From JAJFJD01 sp965228975 (GTDB lineage Bacteria; Pseudomonadota; Alphaproteobacteria; UBA8366): a DNA stretch of 64,000 bases. The stretch spans positions 4,712,001 to 4,776,000 of the forward strand of contig OZ245851.1 of assembly GCA_965228975.1 (NCBI GenBank), read 5' to 3'. Position 1 is the first letter of the stretch. Every line of letters begins with the position of its first letter. The translations under genes and the position numbers were made by a program. Below, one piece after another: positions 8,490 through 17,427 of this stretch. The notes under the pieces are model-generated. The model made no database searches. It saw only the letters and a list, made by a program, of their open reading frames with translations, and was not told the DNA's origin.

Positions 8490-9437
8490 CTAGCGCGTCT
8501 GGCGGCGTTCCTCGATCGCGTCCCATATCGCGACCTCGATCGAGATGCCGTTCAGGTGGTTGATCTCCTGAATACCGGTCGGCGAGGTGACGTTGATCTC
8601 GGTCATGTAGTCGCCGATGACGTCGATGCCGACGAAGATCAACCCCCGTTCCTTCAAGGTCGGGCCGATCGCTTCGCAGATCTGCAATTCGCGCTTGGTG
8701 AGGTCGGTCTTCTCCGCGCGCCCGCCGGAATGGAAATTGGCGCGCGCTTCGCCGGGCTCGGGAACGCGCGACACGCCGCCCATCGGTTTGCCGTCGACCA
8801 GGATGATACGCTTGTCGCCCGCCCGGACCTCGGGCAGGTAGCGTTGCGCGATGATCGGCTCGCGATACATCTCGGTGAACATTTCCAGCAAGGAATTCAG
8901 GTTCTCGTCGTCCGGCGCAAGATGGAAGACCCCGGCGCCGCCGTTGCCGAACAGCGGCTTCAGGATGATGTCCTTATGTTCTTTGCGAAACGCCAGGATT
9001 TCATCGCGGTCGCTGGTGATCAGGCTGGGCGGCATCAACTCGCTGAAATGCGTGACGAACAGCTTTTCCGGCGCATTGCGCACCGACACCGGATCGTTCA
9101 CGACAAGCGTGGTCGGGTGGATATGCTCCAGCAGGTGCGTGGCCGTGATATAGGCCATGTCGAACGGCGGGTCCTGACGCATCAACACCACGTCCATCGT
9201 CGCTAGGTCGACCATCTCCTCCCTGCCGAGGGTGAAATGGCTGCCGTGCTCGCGCCGCACCTCCAACGGCTGCACCCGCGCGAACAGGCGGTTATGCCGG
9301 AAGGACAGGTCTTGCGGCAGATAGTGATACAGGCCGTGACCGCGTTTCTGCGCTTCCAGCGCCATGACGAAGGTGCTGTCGGCGTTGATGTCTACGCCGG
9401 AAATCGGGTCCATTTGGATGGCGACGGCAAGGCTCAT
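8490..9437 (-). CDS. gshB: Glutathione synthase
   Basis: 315 aa, the normal length. It joins gamma-glutamylcysteine to glycine using ATP in the cytoplasm. The N-terminal domain begins AVAIQMDPISGVDINADSTF. The ATP-grasp region shows ILKPLFGNGGAGVF and GDKRIILVDGKP, and the C-terminal INVTSPTGIQEIN is diagnostic for prokaryotic GshB. It is last in the minus-strand run rsmI, yraN, BON lipoprotein, SirB1-like, gshB, 79 nt after the SirB1-like gene. Confidence 0.97.
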   Translation of the reverse strand: MSLAVAIQMDPISGVDINADSTFVMALEAQKRGHGLYHYLPQDLSFRHNRLFARVQPLEVRREHGSHFTLGREEMVDLATMDVVLMRQDPPFDMAYITATHLLEHIHPTTLVVNDPVSVRNAPEKLFVTHFSELMPPSLITSDRDEILAFRKEHKDIILKPLFGNGGAGVFHLAPDDENLNSLLEMFTEMYREPIIAQRYLPEVRAGDKRIILVDGKPMGGVSRVPEPGEARANFHSGGRAEKTDLTKRELQICEAIGPTLKERGLIFVGIDVIGDYMTEINVTSPTGIQEINHLNGISIEVAIWDAIEERRQTR

Positions 9438-9516
9438 CGATACTCTCCTGCTTGCGCGGGGCGGCGCGCGATGGTTGCCGCGACTATAACGGTCCCGGCG
9501 GCGTCGGCCCAGCGCT

Positions 9517-10362
9517 TCAATTCAAACGTTGGCGCAGCTGCTGCAACAGGGTGGCGATCTCATGCCGCGGCCCGTCGCGGGCCTCGTGGTCGAGGAAGGA
9601 TTCCAGCGCCGCAATGGCCGCCTGAAGGTTGCCCGCGTGGGCGTGCAGGAGTCCCGCTTCCCGCCGCAATGCGTTGATATCCGGCGCGATCAGCAGCATC
9701 GACTCGGCGATGGCCGCCGCCTTACCGGCTTCCTTCATCTGGATATGGCGTATCTTGATGTTGTTCTGCAGCCGCAGCAGGATCTCGCGATCGCTCACGT
9801 CGTCATATTGGTCCGGCGACAGTTCGGCCTCCGCGCCCTGCATCGCCTTCAACAGGTCGCGCAGGTCGCCGGCGCCGCACACCTTGCCTGCGTTGAACGG
9901 ATCGATGATCGCGCGCTCGCCGCCATGGTCGACGCGGATCAGGAAATGGCCGGGGAAATTCAGCCCGGCCGCCGACCAGCCCTGCGCCCGCGCCGCATGC
10001 AGATACAGAATGCCGAGGGCGACCGGCAGGCCCTTCCGGCGGTCGATCACCCGCATGAGGTTCGCGTTTTGCAAATCGTCGTAGGTCAGGTGATCCCCTT
10101 CGTAGCCATGCGCGCCGAGGATCGTCTCGTTCAGCGCGGCGACGCAATGCTCCAGGCTGTCGCCGGCGACCGCGGCCCGGACGTCGTCGGCGAGCGCCGC
10201 GAGGTGATGCCGATAGTGCGCGAGGTCGACGCGCGGGCGGTCCAGGGCCGCCAGCGCCAGGGCGGCGTCCGCGAGATCGAAGGCCGCGGCCGGGCTGTCG
10301 CCGACCCGCCGCAGGATTTCCGACGGGGCGGCGGCGGAAGGGGTTTCGCTACCCGACGCCAC
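9517..10362 (-). CDS. SirB1-like transglutaminase-fold protein
   Basis: 281 aa from GTG 10362, which has AAGGA eight nt upstream and overlaps the end of the BON gene by 14 nt, implying translational coupling. A Transglut_core2 domain (about 30-170) contains NLMRVIDRRKGLPVALGILYLHAARAQG and the GLNFPGHFLIR motif. The Cys of true transglutaminases is not evident, as is common in this family. A TPR-like helical tail (about 205-275) follows. Family members lack a clear biochemical role. A longer reading from 10425 would overlap the neighbour by 77 nt. Confidence 0.85.
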   Translation of the reverse strand: MASGSETPSAAAPSEILRRVGDSPAAAFDLADAALALAALDRPRVDLAHYRHHLAALADDVRAAVAGDSLEHCVAALNETILGAHGYEGDHLTYDDLQNANLMRVIDRRKGLPVALGILYLHAARAQGWSAAGLNFPGHFLIRVDHGGERAIIDPFNAGKVCGAGDLRDLLKAMQGAEAELSPDQYDDVSDREILLRLQNNIKIRHIQMKEAGKAAAIAESMLLIAPDINALRREAGLLHAHAGNLQAAIAALESFLDHEARDGPRHEIATLLQQLRQRLN

Positions 10363-11008
10363 CTTTCGCGTCCTTGATCCGAACATGGCTGACGATGCGC
10401 CGGACATATCGAATTTGCCGGGCATGGTTGCGGATCCGGTCCAGTTCGGCCTGGTTCTGGGCGATGCCCATCAGGTAGACCGTTCCGTTTACCGTTTCGA
10501 TCGAGTAGTTGATGCTCTTGATCCGCTTGTCGAGCGTCATTGTCGTGCTCAGGTTGGCGGTGATCAACTTGTCCCGCGCGGCGTCCAGCAGGTCGCTCGT
10601 ATCGCGGACCTGAATTTCGTTGAGAACCTCGCGTACGCCGTCCACGTTCCAGGCGATCCGGACCGCTTCGATCCGGTCCTCGGTTTTCTCGACCGCGCCG
10701 GTCATCAGGGCGCGCCCTTCGTAGACCTCGACCGAAACGTCGACGAACAGCTTGGCGCTGTGGTTGACCAGATTCGCGCTGATCTTCGCTTCCGTGGCGG
10801 TGTCGCCGACCGTCTTGACGAAACCGCGCTCCTGCAGGGCGGCGTTGCCCGCCGCCGCGCCGGCGCCGATCACCACGCTGGGACCGCATCCCGCCAGCCC
10901 AAGGGCAAGGGAAAGCGCCGCGCACAGGACCAATCCAGCGGGCCGGCGAGAGGATCGCGGCCGCGGCATTTCAGTGACGGTGAGGGGAAATCGTGTCGCC
11001 GATGTCAT
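10349..11008 (-). CDS. BON-domain outer-membrane lipoprotein (OsmY/DolP-like)
   Basis: 219 aa from ATG 11008; ATG 10969 would give a more standard 28-residue lipoprotein signal. The lipobox LGLAGC is followed by a Gly/Ala linker and two BON domains (about residues 70-130 and 140-210), each with the hydrophobic-Gly core (VYEGRALMTGAV, ETVNGTVYLMGIA). DolP-type proteins protect the envelope and bind phospholipid. It lies between yraN and the SirB1-like gene in one minus-strand run. Confidence 0.88.
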   Translation of the reverse strand: MTSATRFPLTVTEMPRPRSSRRPAGLVLCAALSLALGLAGCGPSVVIGAGAAAGNAALQERGFVKTVGDTATEAKISANLVNHSAKLFVDVSVEVYEGRALMTGAVEKTEDRIEAVRIAWNVDGVREVLNEIQVRDTSDLLDAARDKLITANLSTTMTLDKRIKSINYSIETVNGTVYLMGIAQNQAELDRIRNHARQIRYVRRIVSHVRIKDAKGGVG

Positions 11009-11063
11009 GACCCTAGCTGTATAGCAGGATTGGCGCGAACCGCAACCGGGCGGCGGCGGCCGC

Positions 11064-11441
11064 CTAAAGACGCCAGGCATCGGGCATGTGCCGGGGCCAG
11101 CGCCACGGCGTCACCAGCATCACATCGAACCGCAGGGCCAGGCCGGCGAGGGCGGGGCGCTCCGCCAACAGCCATTCGGCGGCGCGGGCGATCCGCTGGC
11201 GTTGGCGGGGCGTTACGGCCGTCATCGCGCTTTCCACGTCGCGCCGCGCCTTGACCTCGATTACCGCCAGTGTGCCGCCGCGCCGGGCCAACAAGTCGAT
11301 TTCGCCGACCGGATAGCGCAGCCGCCGCGCCAGCACGCGATATCCGCGCACGACCAGGGCAAGGGCGCATAGGTGCTCCGCCCAATGGCCCCGGCGCCAG
11401 GCGCGAAAGCGTTTGCCTTTTCCGTACCGCGGAATGCTCAC
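11064..11441 (-). CDS. yraN: YraN family (UPF0102) nuclease-fold protein
   Basis: 125 aa, full length. An endonuclease-like core, with E24 in AEHLCALAL, GEIDLLARRGGTLAVIEVKAR (D and ExK metal-site residues), matches the restriction-endonuclease fold of UPF0102. Its start codon overlaps the rsmI stop (ATGA), so the two are coupled. This pairing is common in proteobacteria. The biological role is unsettled. Confidence 0.93.
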   Translation of the reverse strand: MSIPRYGKGKRFRAWRRGHWAEHLCALALVVRGYRVLARRLRYPVGEIDLLARRGGTLAVIEVKARRDVESAMTAVTPRQRQRIARAAEWLLAERPALAGLALRFDVMLVTPWRWPRHMPDAWRL

Positions 11442-12391
11442 CGGCGGCCCCGTCCGGTCAGCGTCAGGGCGCGGTCGTAGACCTCGCGGCGGGCCACCCC
11501 GGTGACGTCGCTGACGGCGGACACCGCGTCCCGCATGCTTTGCGTCTTCAGCGCGTCGCGCAGCAGGCGGTCGATCTCCTCCGGGCCCGGCGGCGGCACG
11601 TCGCCGGGCGGCCCGACGATCACCACGACCTCGCCTTTCGGCGGGCCGGCCTGGGTATAGTGTTTCGCGAGCGCCGGCAGGGTGTCGCGGCGCAACTCCT
11701 CGTAGCGTTTGGTCAGTTCCCGCGCGACCACGGCGTCCCGGTTGCGGAACACCACGGCCATCGCGCCCAGGCTGGCGGCGAGCCGCCGGGCGGACTCGAA
11801 GAACACGAGCGATGCCTGGACGGAGGCGACCTCCCCGAACAGTTTCTTGCGTGCGCTGGCCCGGCTGGGCGGGAAGCCGAGGAACAGGAACCGGTCGGTC
11901 GGCAGCCCGGACGCGGTCAGGGCCGTCATGACCGCGGAGGCGCCGGGCAGGGCGGTCACCGCGATCGACTTCGCGACCGCTTCCTGCACCAGGCGATAGC
12001 CGGGGTCCGAGATCAGCGGCGTGCCGGCATCGCTGACCAGGGCGATGCTGGCGCCTCCTTCGGCGCGGCGCAGCAATTCCGGCCGGACCCGGGGGGCGTT
12101 ATGGTCGTGATAGGCGGTCACCGGCGTGGTGATGCCGTGGAAATCGAGCAGCCGGCCGGTCACCCGCGTGTCCTCGCAGGCGATCAGGTCGACTTGCTGC
12201 AAAATATCCAATGCGCGCAAGGTGATATCGCGCATGTTGCCGATTGGCGTCGGCACCACATAAAGCCCAGGGGCCGGTTTACTTCCGGCCGTCTCGCCGC
12301 TAGGCTCGGCAGCCTTCCCGGGTTTTGCGGGGGTCTGTTCACGGGGGTGACCCGATGCGCTGGATCGGGCGGAATTGCGGCTCTTGGCCAT
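11438..12391 (-). CDS. rsmI: 16S rRNA 2'-O-ribose C1402 methyltransferase
   Basis: 317 aa from ATG 12391 (ATG 12460 is possible). A Ser/Pro/Lys-rich N-terminal extension of about 40 residues precedes the tetrapyrrole-methylase fold: GLYVVPTPIGNMRDITLRAL, ACEDTR, SDAGTPLISDPG and ALPGASAVMTAL. A C-terminal helical tail follows. The enzyme methylates C1402 of 16S rRNA. No start codon lies between 12391 and the conserved core, so its 5' end overlaps that of the divergent lipoprotein gene by about 37 bp. Confidence 0.95.
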   Translation of the reverse strand: MAKSRNSARSSASGHPREQTPAKPGKAAEPSGETAGSKPAPGLYVVPTPIGNMRDITLRALDILQQVDLIACEDTRVTGRLLDFHGITTPVTAYHDHNAPRVRPELLRRAEGGASIALVSDAGTPLISDPGYRLVQEAVAKSIAVTALPGASAVMTALTASGLPTDRFLFLGFPPSRASARKKLFGEVASVQASLVFFESARRLAASLGAMAVVFRNRDAVVARELTKRYEELRRDTLPALAKHYTQAGPPKGEVVVIVGPPGDVPPPGPEEIDRLLRDALKTQSMRDAVSAVSDVTGVARREVYDRALTLTGRGRR

Positions 12392-13728
12392 GTCACGCTG
12401 CTCTGCGATTGCTGTGCGCGGCGCTGGGGCTGCTGTTTGTGGCGTCGTGCTCCGGGCCAACTGTAGACGGTGGCGGCACCTACGGCCAGAGCCCGCGGGA
12501 CCCGAGCTTACCCCCGGTCCCGCCGCTGCCGACGCTGCAGGATGGGCAATTGCCCAGCGAAGGAGCGGTGCCGGTCTACCCGGACGACGGCACGATCCGG
12601 GTGGCGATCCTGCTGCCGCTGTCGGGGCCGAGCGCAGGCCTCGGCAAGGCGATGCAAAACGCCGCGGAACTGGCGATGTTCGAAATCGCCGGCGACAAGT
12701 TCACCTTGATGCCCTTCGATACGCAGGGGACCCCGGCCGGCGCCAGCGCCGCGGCGGAGAAAGCGGTGACCGAAGGCGCGCGATTGATCCTGGGTCCGTT
12801 GCTGGCCGGTTCCGTCGAGGCGGTAGCACCAGTCGCCCGCCTGGCGTCGGTCAACGTCGTCGCGTTCTCCAATTCGCAGCGGGTCGCGGGCGGGGGCGTC
12901 TTCATCATGGGCTTCGTGCCGGAACAGCAGGTCACGGCCATCGTGGATTTCGCCGGCAGCCGCGGCCTCACCCGTTTCGCGGTGCTCGCTCCCCAGGATG
13001 AGTTCGGCCAGACCGTGGTGCAGGCGACGCAGGACGCGGCGCGGCAGCGCGGCGGCGCCCTCGTGCGGACGCAACCCTACGACCCGGCCGCCGCCGACTT
13101 CAGCAAGGACGTCAAGCTGCTCGCCGATTACGACCAGCGGCGCAAGGCGCTGATGCAACAGCGCGCCCTCCTGAAACGCCAGCCCGGCGAGGTCTCGCGC
13201 CGCGCGCTCAAGCGGCTGGAGAAGCGCGATACGATCGGCGACGTGGAATTCGACGCGGTGCTGATCCCCGAAACGGGGCAACGGTTGCGCGCGCTCGCGT
13301 CGCTGTTGTCTTACTACGACGTAGATCCGCCGGCGGTCCGTATGCTTGGCCTGCGCAACTGGGACGAAATCCCGAACCCCGAATCCGAACCGTCGTTGAT
13401 CGGCGCCTGGTTCGCCGCGCCGGCTCCGGCCGAATGGGCGGGCTTTTCGAAGCGGTTCAAGTCGGCCTTTGGCCGTGCGCCGGCCCGGCTGGCCTCGTTG
13501 GCGTATGACGCAACGGCGCTTGCCGCCGTGCTGGCGCAAGGCGAAAGCGGACCCGATTTCTCCTTCGAGGCCTTGACCAACCCTAACGGTTTTCTCGGGG
13601 TCGATGGATTGTTTCGCCTCAACCCGACCGGCGTCGCGGAGCGCGCGCTCGCGATCCTGGAAGTGCGCCGCGACGGGGTGGCGATGATCGCCGCGCCGCA
13701 GGAATCCTTCCAGCAATTCACGAACTGA
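12355..13728 (+). CDS. LpoA-like penicillin-binding protein activator lipoprotein
   Basis: 457 aa from ATG 12355 with GGGGGTGA upstream. The lipoprotein signal ends FVASC (Cys about residue 31). A Pro-rich linker then leads to a type I periplasmic binding fold (Peripla_BP_6) starting IRVAILLPLSGPSAGLGKAMQNAAELA, with LILGPLLAGSVEAVAPVA and a C-terminal LASLAYDATALAAVLA. In gammaproteobacteria such lipoproteins activate PBP1A from the outer membrane. The same job is inferred here. It diverges from rsmI with overlapping 5' ends, an arrangement widely kept in proteobacteria. Confidence 0.88.
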   Translation: MRWIGRNCGSWPCHAALRLLCAALGLLFVASCSGPTVDGGGTYGQSPRDPSLPPVPPLPTLQDGQLPSEGAVPVYPDDGTIRVAILLPLSGPSAGLGKAMQNAAELAMFEIAGDKFTLMPFDTQGTPAGASAAAEKAVTEGARLILGPLLAGSVEAVAPVARLASVNVVAFSNSQRVAGGGVFIMGFVPEQQVTAIVDFAGSRGLTRFAVLAPQDEFGQTVVQATQDAARQRGGALVRTQPYDPAAADFSKDVKLLADYDQRRKALMQQRALLKRQPGEVSRRALKRLEKRDTIGDVEFDAVLIPETGQRLRALASLLSYYDVDPPAVRMLGLRNWDEIPNPESEPSLIGAWFAAPAPAEWAGFSKRFKSAFGRAPARLASLAYDATALAAVLAQGESGPDFSFEALTNPNGFLGVDGLFRLNPTGVAERALAILEVRRDGVAMIAAPQESFQQFTN

Positions 13729-13743
13729 CGGCGGGCGGCGTTC

Positions 13744-14913
13744 CTACGCCAGCAACCGTGCGATGACGGCGTCCAGGCGCTGCCGCCCTGCGGCGGTGAC
13801 GCGCAGCCGGTCCGGATCCGCTTCCAGGAAACCGCCCTCGATCAACGGGTTCCGCCGCGCCGGGTCGATCCAGGTGTCGAACGGTTTTCCGGTCTCTTCC
13901 TCCACCCGTGCGACGGGAACGCCTTCGGCCAAGCGCAGGCCCATCATGACCATTTCGGCCAGCCGGTCCCCGGCGTCGAGCGCGGCCCGCGGCTCCTCGC
14001 CGCCGCCGGTCTCGACCCCGTCGAGCCAGGATTCGGGCGAGCGCAACCGTTGCGTCGCCCATTTTCGCCCGTCGAGCGTCAGCCGGCCATGCGCGCCCGG
14101 GCCGATCCCCGCATAATCCTGGTATCGCCAATAGGTCAGGTTGTGCCGGCATTCCGAACCCGGACGGGCATGGTTGGAAATCTCGTAGGCCGGCAGACCG
14201 GCATCGACGAGCATCGCCTGGGTCAGCTCGTACAATGCCGCGGCGCCATCGTCATCGGACGTCAAGGTTTCGCCGAGGCCGGCGCGCCGGTAGAAGGCGG
14301 TGCCCGGTTCGATGGTGAGCTGATAGAGCGACAGGTGATCGCCTGCTCGGTCCAGGGCCCGTTCCAGCTCGTCGCGCCATGCCGGGACCGTCTGCCCGGG
14401 CCGGCCGTAGATGAGATCGAACGAGAAGCGGTCGAACAACCGGCGGGCCAGGTCGACCGCGTTTAGGGCGTCGGCGGCGCTGTGTTCGCGGCCGAGAAAA
14501 CGGAGCGCTGTATCGTCGAGCGCCTGAACGCCGAGCGACACCCGGTTCACCCCGGCGGCGCGGTAGTCGGCCAGCCGGCCGGCCTCGACCGAGGTCGGAT
14601 TGGCCTCCAGCGTGATCTCCGCATCGGGGCCGAGCGTCCAGCGGTCGCCGGCGCGGTCGATCAACGCGGCGACGGTGGCCGGGTCCATCAAGGACGGCGT
14701 GCCGCCGCCGAAGAAGAGGCTCGTGATCGACCGGCCCGGCGTTTCGTCCGCCGTCGCGTCCAGGTCGCGCAGCAAGGCGCGCCGCCAGCGGTCCTGATCG
14801 ATCCGGTCGCGGACGTGACTGTTGAAGTCGCAGTACGGGCATTTGGACAGGCAGAACGGCCAGTGCACATACAGGGCGAGCGGGCCGCCCGGCCCGGTTA
14901 CGCGGCCAGGCAT
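13744..14913 (-). CDS. hemW: HemW-type radical SAM heme chaperone
   Basis: 389 aa from ATG 14913, overlapping the rdgB stop by 16 nt. The radical SAM cluster motif is CLSKCPYC (CxxxCxxC), followed by FFGGGTPSL and ITLEANP. The HemW-specific HNLTYWRYQDYAGIGPGAHG comes later. Long confused with oxygen-independent coproporphyrinogen oxidase (HemN), this family binds heme and serves as a chaperone. It is last in the minus-strand operon rph-rdgB-hemW. The open frame continues upstream as an artefact of the GC-rich reading. Confidence 0.95.
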   Translation of the reverse strand: MPGRVTGPGGPLALYVHWPFCLSKCPYCDFNSHVRDRIDQDRWRRALLRDLDATADETPGRSITSLFFGGGTPSLMDPATVAALIDRAGDRWTLGPDAEITLEANPTSVEAGRLADYRAAGVNRVSLGVQALDDTALRFLGREHSAADALNAVDLARRLFDRFSFDLIYGRPGQTVPAWRDELERALDRAGDHLSLYQLTIEPGTAFYRRAGLGETLTSDDDGAAALYELTQAMLVDAGLPAYEISNHARPGSECRHNLTYWRYQDYAGIGPGAHGRLTLDGRKWATQRLRSPESWLDGVETGGGEEPRAALDAGDRLAEMVMMGLRLAEGVPVARVEEETGKPFDTWIDPARRNPLIEGGFLEADPDRLRVTAAGRQRLDAVIARLLA

Positions 14914-15497
14914 CCCGCGACGAAGCGCTTGAACGCTTCCGCCCGATGGCTGATGGCATGTTTCGCGTCGGGGTCCATTTCCCCGAAGGTAATGTCGTGG
15001 CCGTCCGGCTGGAACATCGGATCGTACCCGAAGCCCCGGTCGCCCCGCGGCGGCCAGACGAGCGTGCCGTCCACCGTGCCCTCGAAACAGTCGGCATGGC
15101 CGTCGGGCCAGGCGATCGCCAGCGCACAATGGAAATGCGCCCGCCGGTCGCCCTTGCCGTCGAGGGCAGCGTGCACTTTCGCCATCGCCCGCGCGAAGTC
15201 CTTCGCCGGTCCGGCCCACCGGGCGGAATAGATGCCCGGATCGCCGCCGAGCGCATGCACGCAGAGACCGGAATCGTCGGCCAATGCGGGCAGGTTCGCC
15301 GCCGTGGCCGCGGCATGGGCCTTCAGCAGGGCGTTGGCCTCGAAAGTGGTGCCGGTTTCTTCGGGTTCCGGCAGCCCCAGGTCGCCGGCGGACACCACGT
15401 CGATGCCATAGGGCGCGACCAGGTCGCCGATCTCCGTCACCTTGCCCGGATTGTGGCTGGCGATCACCAGTCTTTCGCCGGCGAGTTTCCGGGGCAT
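14898..15497 (-). CDS. rdgB: XTP/dITP pyrophosphatase (RdgB/Ham1)
   Basis: 199 aa. It hydrolyses dITP, XTP and ITP to monophosphates, cleaning the nucleotide pool. Family motifs are IASHNPGKVTEI near the start, TFEANALLKA, and ADDSGLCVHALGGDPGIYSARWAG with the catalytic Asp pair. SHRAEAFKRF lies near the C-terminus. It starts 3 nt after rph ends and overlaps hemW at its 3' end. Confidence 0.96.
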   Translation of the reverse strand: MPRKLAGERLVIASHNPGKVTEIGDLVAPYGIDVVSAGDLGLPEPEETGTTFEANALLKAHAAATAANLPALADDSGLCVHALGGDPGIYSARWAGPAKDFARAMAKVHAALDGKGDRRAHFHCALAIAWPDGHADCFEGTVDGTLVWPPRGDRGFGYDPMFQPDGHDITFGEMDPDAKHAISHRAEAFKRFVAGCLAA

Positions 15498-15500
15498 GGC

Positions 15501-16211
15501 CTAGAGTCCCAGCGCCGTGCGCTGCGCCGCGCACAGTTCGTCGATTCCCTTGGCGGCAAGGTCGAGCAGTTCGCCGAAGGCGTCGCGCGAGAACGGCTCG
15601 GACTCCGCGGTGCCCTGCACCTCGACGATGGCGCCGCTTTCCGTCAGCACGAAATTGGCGTCCGCCTGCGCCGTCGAATCCTCGGCATAGTCCAGGTCGA
15701 GCACCGCGGCGTCGTTCCACAAACCGCAGGATATCGCGGCCACCTGCCCCGATATCGGGATCGATTTCACCGCGCCGATCTTGTGCAGATGCTGGAACGC
15801 CAGATGCAGCGCCACGAAACCGCCCGTGATCGCCGCCGTCCGCGTGCCGCCGTCGGCCTGCATGACGTCGCAGTCGATGCGGATTTGCCGCTCGCCGAAG
15901 CCCTTCATATCGGTCACCGCGCGCAGGCTGCGGCCGATCAGCCGCTGGATTTCCTGGGTCCGGCCCGAGCGCATGGTGCGGCCGCGATCGTTCCGGGTGT
16001 CGGTGGCGCGCGGCAGCATGCCGTATTCGGCGGTCACCCAACCCTCGCCGCTGTTGCGCAGGAAGGGCGGTACCGAATCCTCGACGCTGGCGGTGCAGAG
16101 GACATGCGTGTCGCCGAATTTCGCGAGGCAGGACCCCTCGGCGTATTTCGACACGTCGGTTTCCAGGGTGACGGCGCGCAGTTGGTCATTCGCTCGGCCG
16201 GAAGGGCGCAT
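15501..16211 (-). CDS. rph: Ribonuclease PH
   Basis: 236 aa from ATG 16211. A phosphorolytic 3'-5' exoribonuclease trimming tRNA 3' ends. It has TLETDVSKYAEGSCLAKFGDTHVLCTASVE, GWVTAEYGMLPRATDTRNDR and RIDCDVMQADGGTRTAAITGG, all typical of the RNase PH fold. It heads the rph-rdgB-hemW operon and diverges from hrcA across 144 bp, a conserved alphaproteobacterial arrangement. Confidence 0.97.
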   Translation of the reverse strand: MRPSGRANDQLRAVTLETDVSKYAEGSCLAKFGDTHVLCTASVEDSVPPFLRNSGEGWVTAEYGMLPRATDTRNDRGRTMRSGRTQEIQRLIGRSLRAVTDMKGFGERQIRIDCDVMQADGGTRTAAITGGFVALHLAFQHLHKIGAVKSIPISGQVAAISCGLWNDAAVLDLDYAEDSTAQADANFVLTESGAIVEVQGTAESEPFSRDAFGELLDLAAKGIDELCAAQRTALGL

Positions 16212-16317
16212 GGCAGTCTCGCTTCTGTTGGATGGTCGGCCGCAAGCTACCCGGTCGGCTTGGCCGCGTCCAGCGGACTTCCGGGCTTTTTCCGACGATA
16301 CGGCGTCTTCGCGTCCA

Positions 16318-16346
16318 TTGACGCTCCGGGGGGCGGTTACTACATT
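16318..16346 (+). promoter_or_regulatory. Possible promoter of hrcA
   Basis: TTGACG (16318-16323) and TACATT (16341-16346) are separated by 17 bp. The -10 box ends only 9 nt before the hrcA ATG, so a transcript from here would be almost leaderless, although CGGAG is also present before the ATG. No CIRCE element (TTAGCACTC-N9-GAGTGCTAA) is visible. Weak call. Confidence 0.3.
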
Positions 16347-16355
16347 TCGGAGACC

Positions 16356-17399
16356 ATGACAGAAGAGCTCAACGAACGGTCGCGGGAAATCCTGCGGCAC
16401 GTTATCGAAGCTTATATGGAGACGGGTGAACCGGTCGGCTCGCGCACGTTGTCGCGGCGGTCCGGTCTTCAGCTGTCGCCTGCGACAATTCGTAATGTTA
16501 TGGCCGACCTTGAAGAATTCGGCCTGCTTTACGCGCCGCACACCTCGGCCGGCCGCTTGCCGACGGATGCCGGGTTGCGGCTTTTCGTCGACGGCATCCT
16601 GGAGCTCGGTAACCTGACGCAGGAAGAGCGCGCCAGCATCGAGGCGCAATGCAAGGCCGCGGGCATCAGTTCGCAGCAGGTTCTGCAGGAAGCGTCCGGC
16701 CTGTTGAGCGGCCTGTCGCAATGCGCGGCCTTGGTGATGGCGCCGAAATCGCAGGAGAAGCTGCGCCACATCGAGTTCGTCAATCTCGGGCCCGGACGGG
16801 CGCTGGTCGTGATGGTCGGCGAGGGCGGTACGGTCGAGAATCGGGTCGTCGATATCCCGCTCGGCATGCCGGCCTCCAGCCTGGTCGAGGCGAGCAACTT
16901 CCTGACGACCCGCATGGTCGGGCGGTCGCTGCTGGAATGCCGCGACGAGGTCGCGCGCGAAATCGCCGCCCACAGGACCGAGCTGGATGGCCTGACGACC
17001 AAGGTGGTCGAGGCCGGTTTGGCGACCTGGGCCAACAGCGGCGAGGCGGATAGCGGGGTCTTGATCGTGCGCGGTCAGTCGCACCTCCTTGAAGACGTGA
17101 CCGCGGTTTCCGATCTAGAGCGTATCCGCGGATTGTTCGAGGCGCTGGAAACGAAGGAAACCCTGCTCCGACTGATCGACGCGACGGACATCGCCGAAGG
17201 CGTTCAGATTTTCATCGGCTCTGAAAATGAACTCTTCTCCAATGCCGGCTGTTCGATGATAATCGCGCCGTTTGCGCAGACCGACGAGCGGATCATCGGC
17301 GCCATCGGCGTGATCGGGCCCACCCGAATGAATTATGCGCGGATCATTCCCATGGTCGATTACACGGCCAAGATCGTGGGCGACTTGATCGGCAAGTAA
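16356..17399 (+). CDS. hrcA: Heat-inducible transcription repressor HrcA
   Basis: 347 aa. An N-terminal winged helix (MTEELNERSREILRHVIEAYMETGEPVGSRTL...LSPATIRNVMADLEEFGLL, then HTSAGRLPTDAGLR) is followed by the GAF-like HrcA domain ending in IGVIGPTRMNYARIIPMVDYTA. HrcA represses groESL, and in some species dnaK, through CIRCE. No CIRCE copy is visible here, so its targets are probably elsewhere. It is followed 28 nt later by grpE in an operon. Confidence 0.97.
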   Translation: MTEELNERSREILRHVIEAYMETGEPVGSRTLSRRSGLQLSPATIRNVMADLEEFGLLYAPHTSAGRLPTDAGLRLFVDGILELGNLTQEERASIEAQCKAAGISSQQVLQEASGLLSGLSQCAALVMAPKSQEKLRHIEFVNLGPGRALVVMVGEGGTVENRVVDIPLGMPASSLVEASNFLTTRMVGRSLLECRDEVAREIAAHRTELDGLTTKVVEAGLATWANSGEADSGVLIVRGQSHLLEDVTAVSDLERIRGLFEALETKETLLRLIDATDIAEGVQIFIGSENELFSNAGCSMIIAPFAQTDERIIGAIGVIGPTRMNYARIIPMVDYTAKIVGDLIGK

Positions 17400-17427
17400 C
17401 CCCTCTATCGAGAACGGAAGATTTTCA

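Noticed and set aside
13744..16041. A 765-codon minus-strand open frame covering hemW plus upstream sequence
   Set aside because: The N-terminal half is an out-of-frame shadow of rdgB and rph in GC-rich DNA. The real hemW begins at 14913.
14946..16355. Upstream extension of the hrcA frame
   Set aside because: It is antisense to rph and rdgB with Arg/His-rich shadow composition. HrcA homology begins at ATG 16356.
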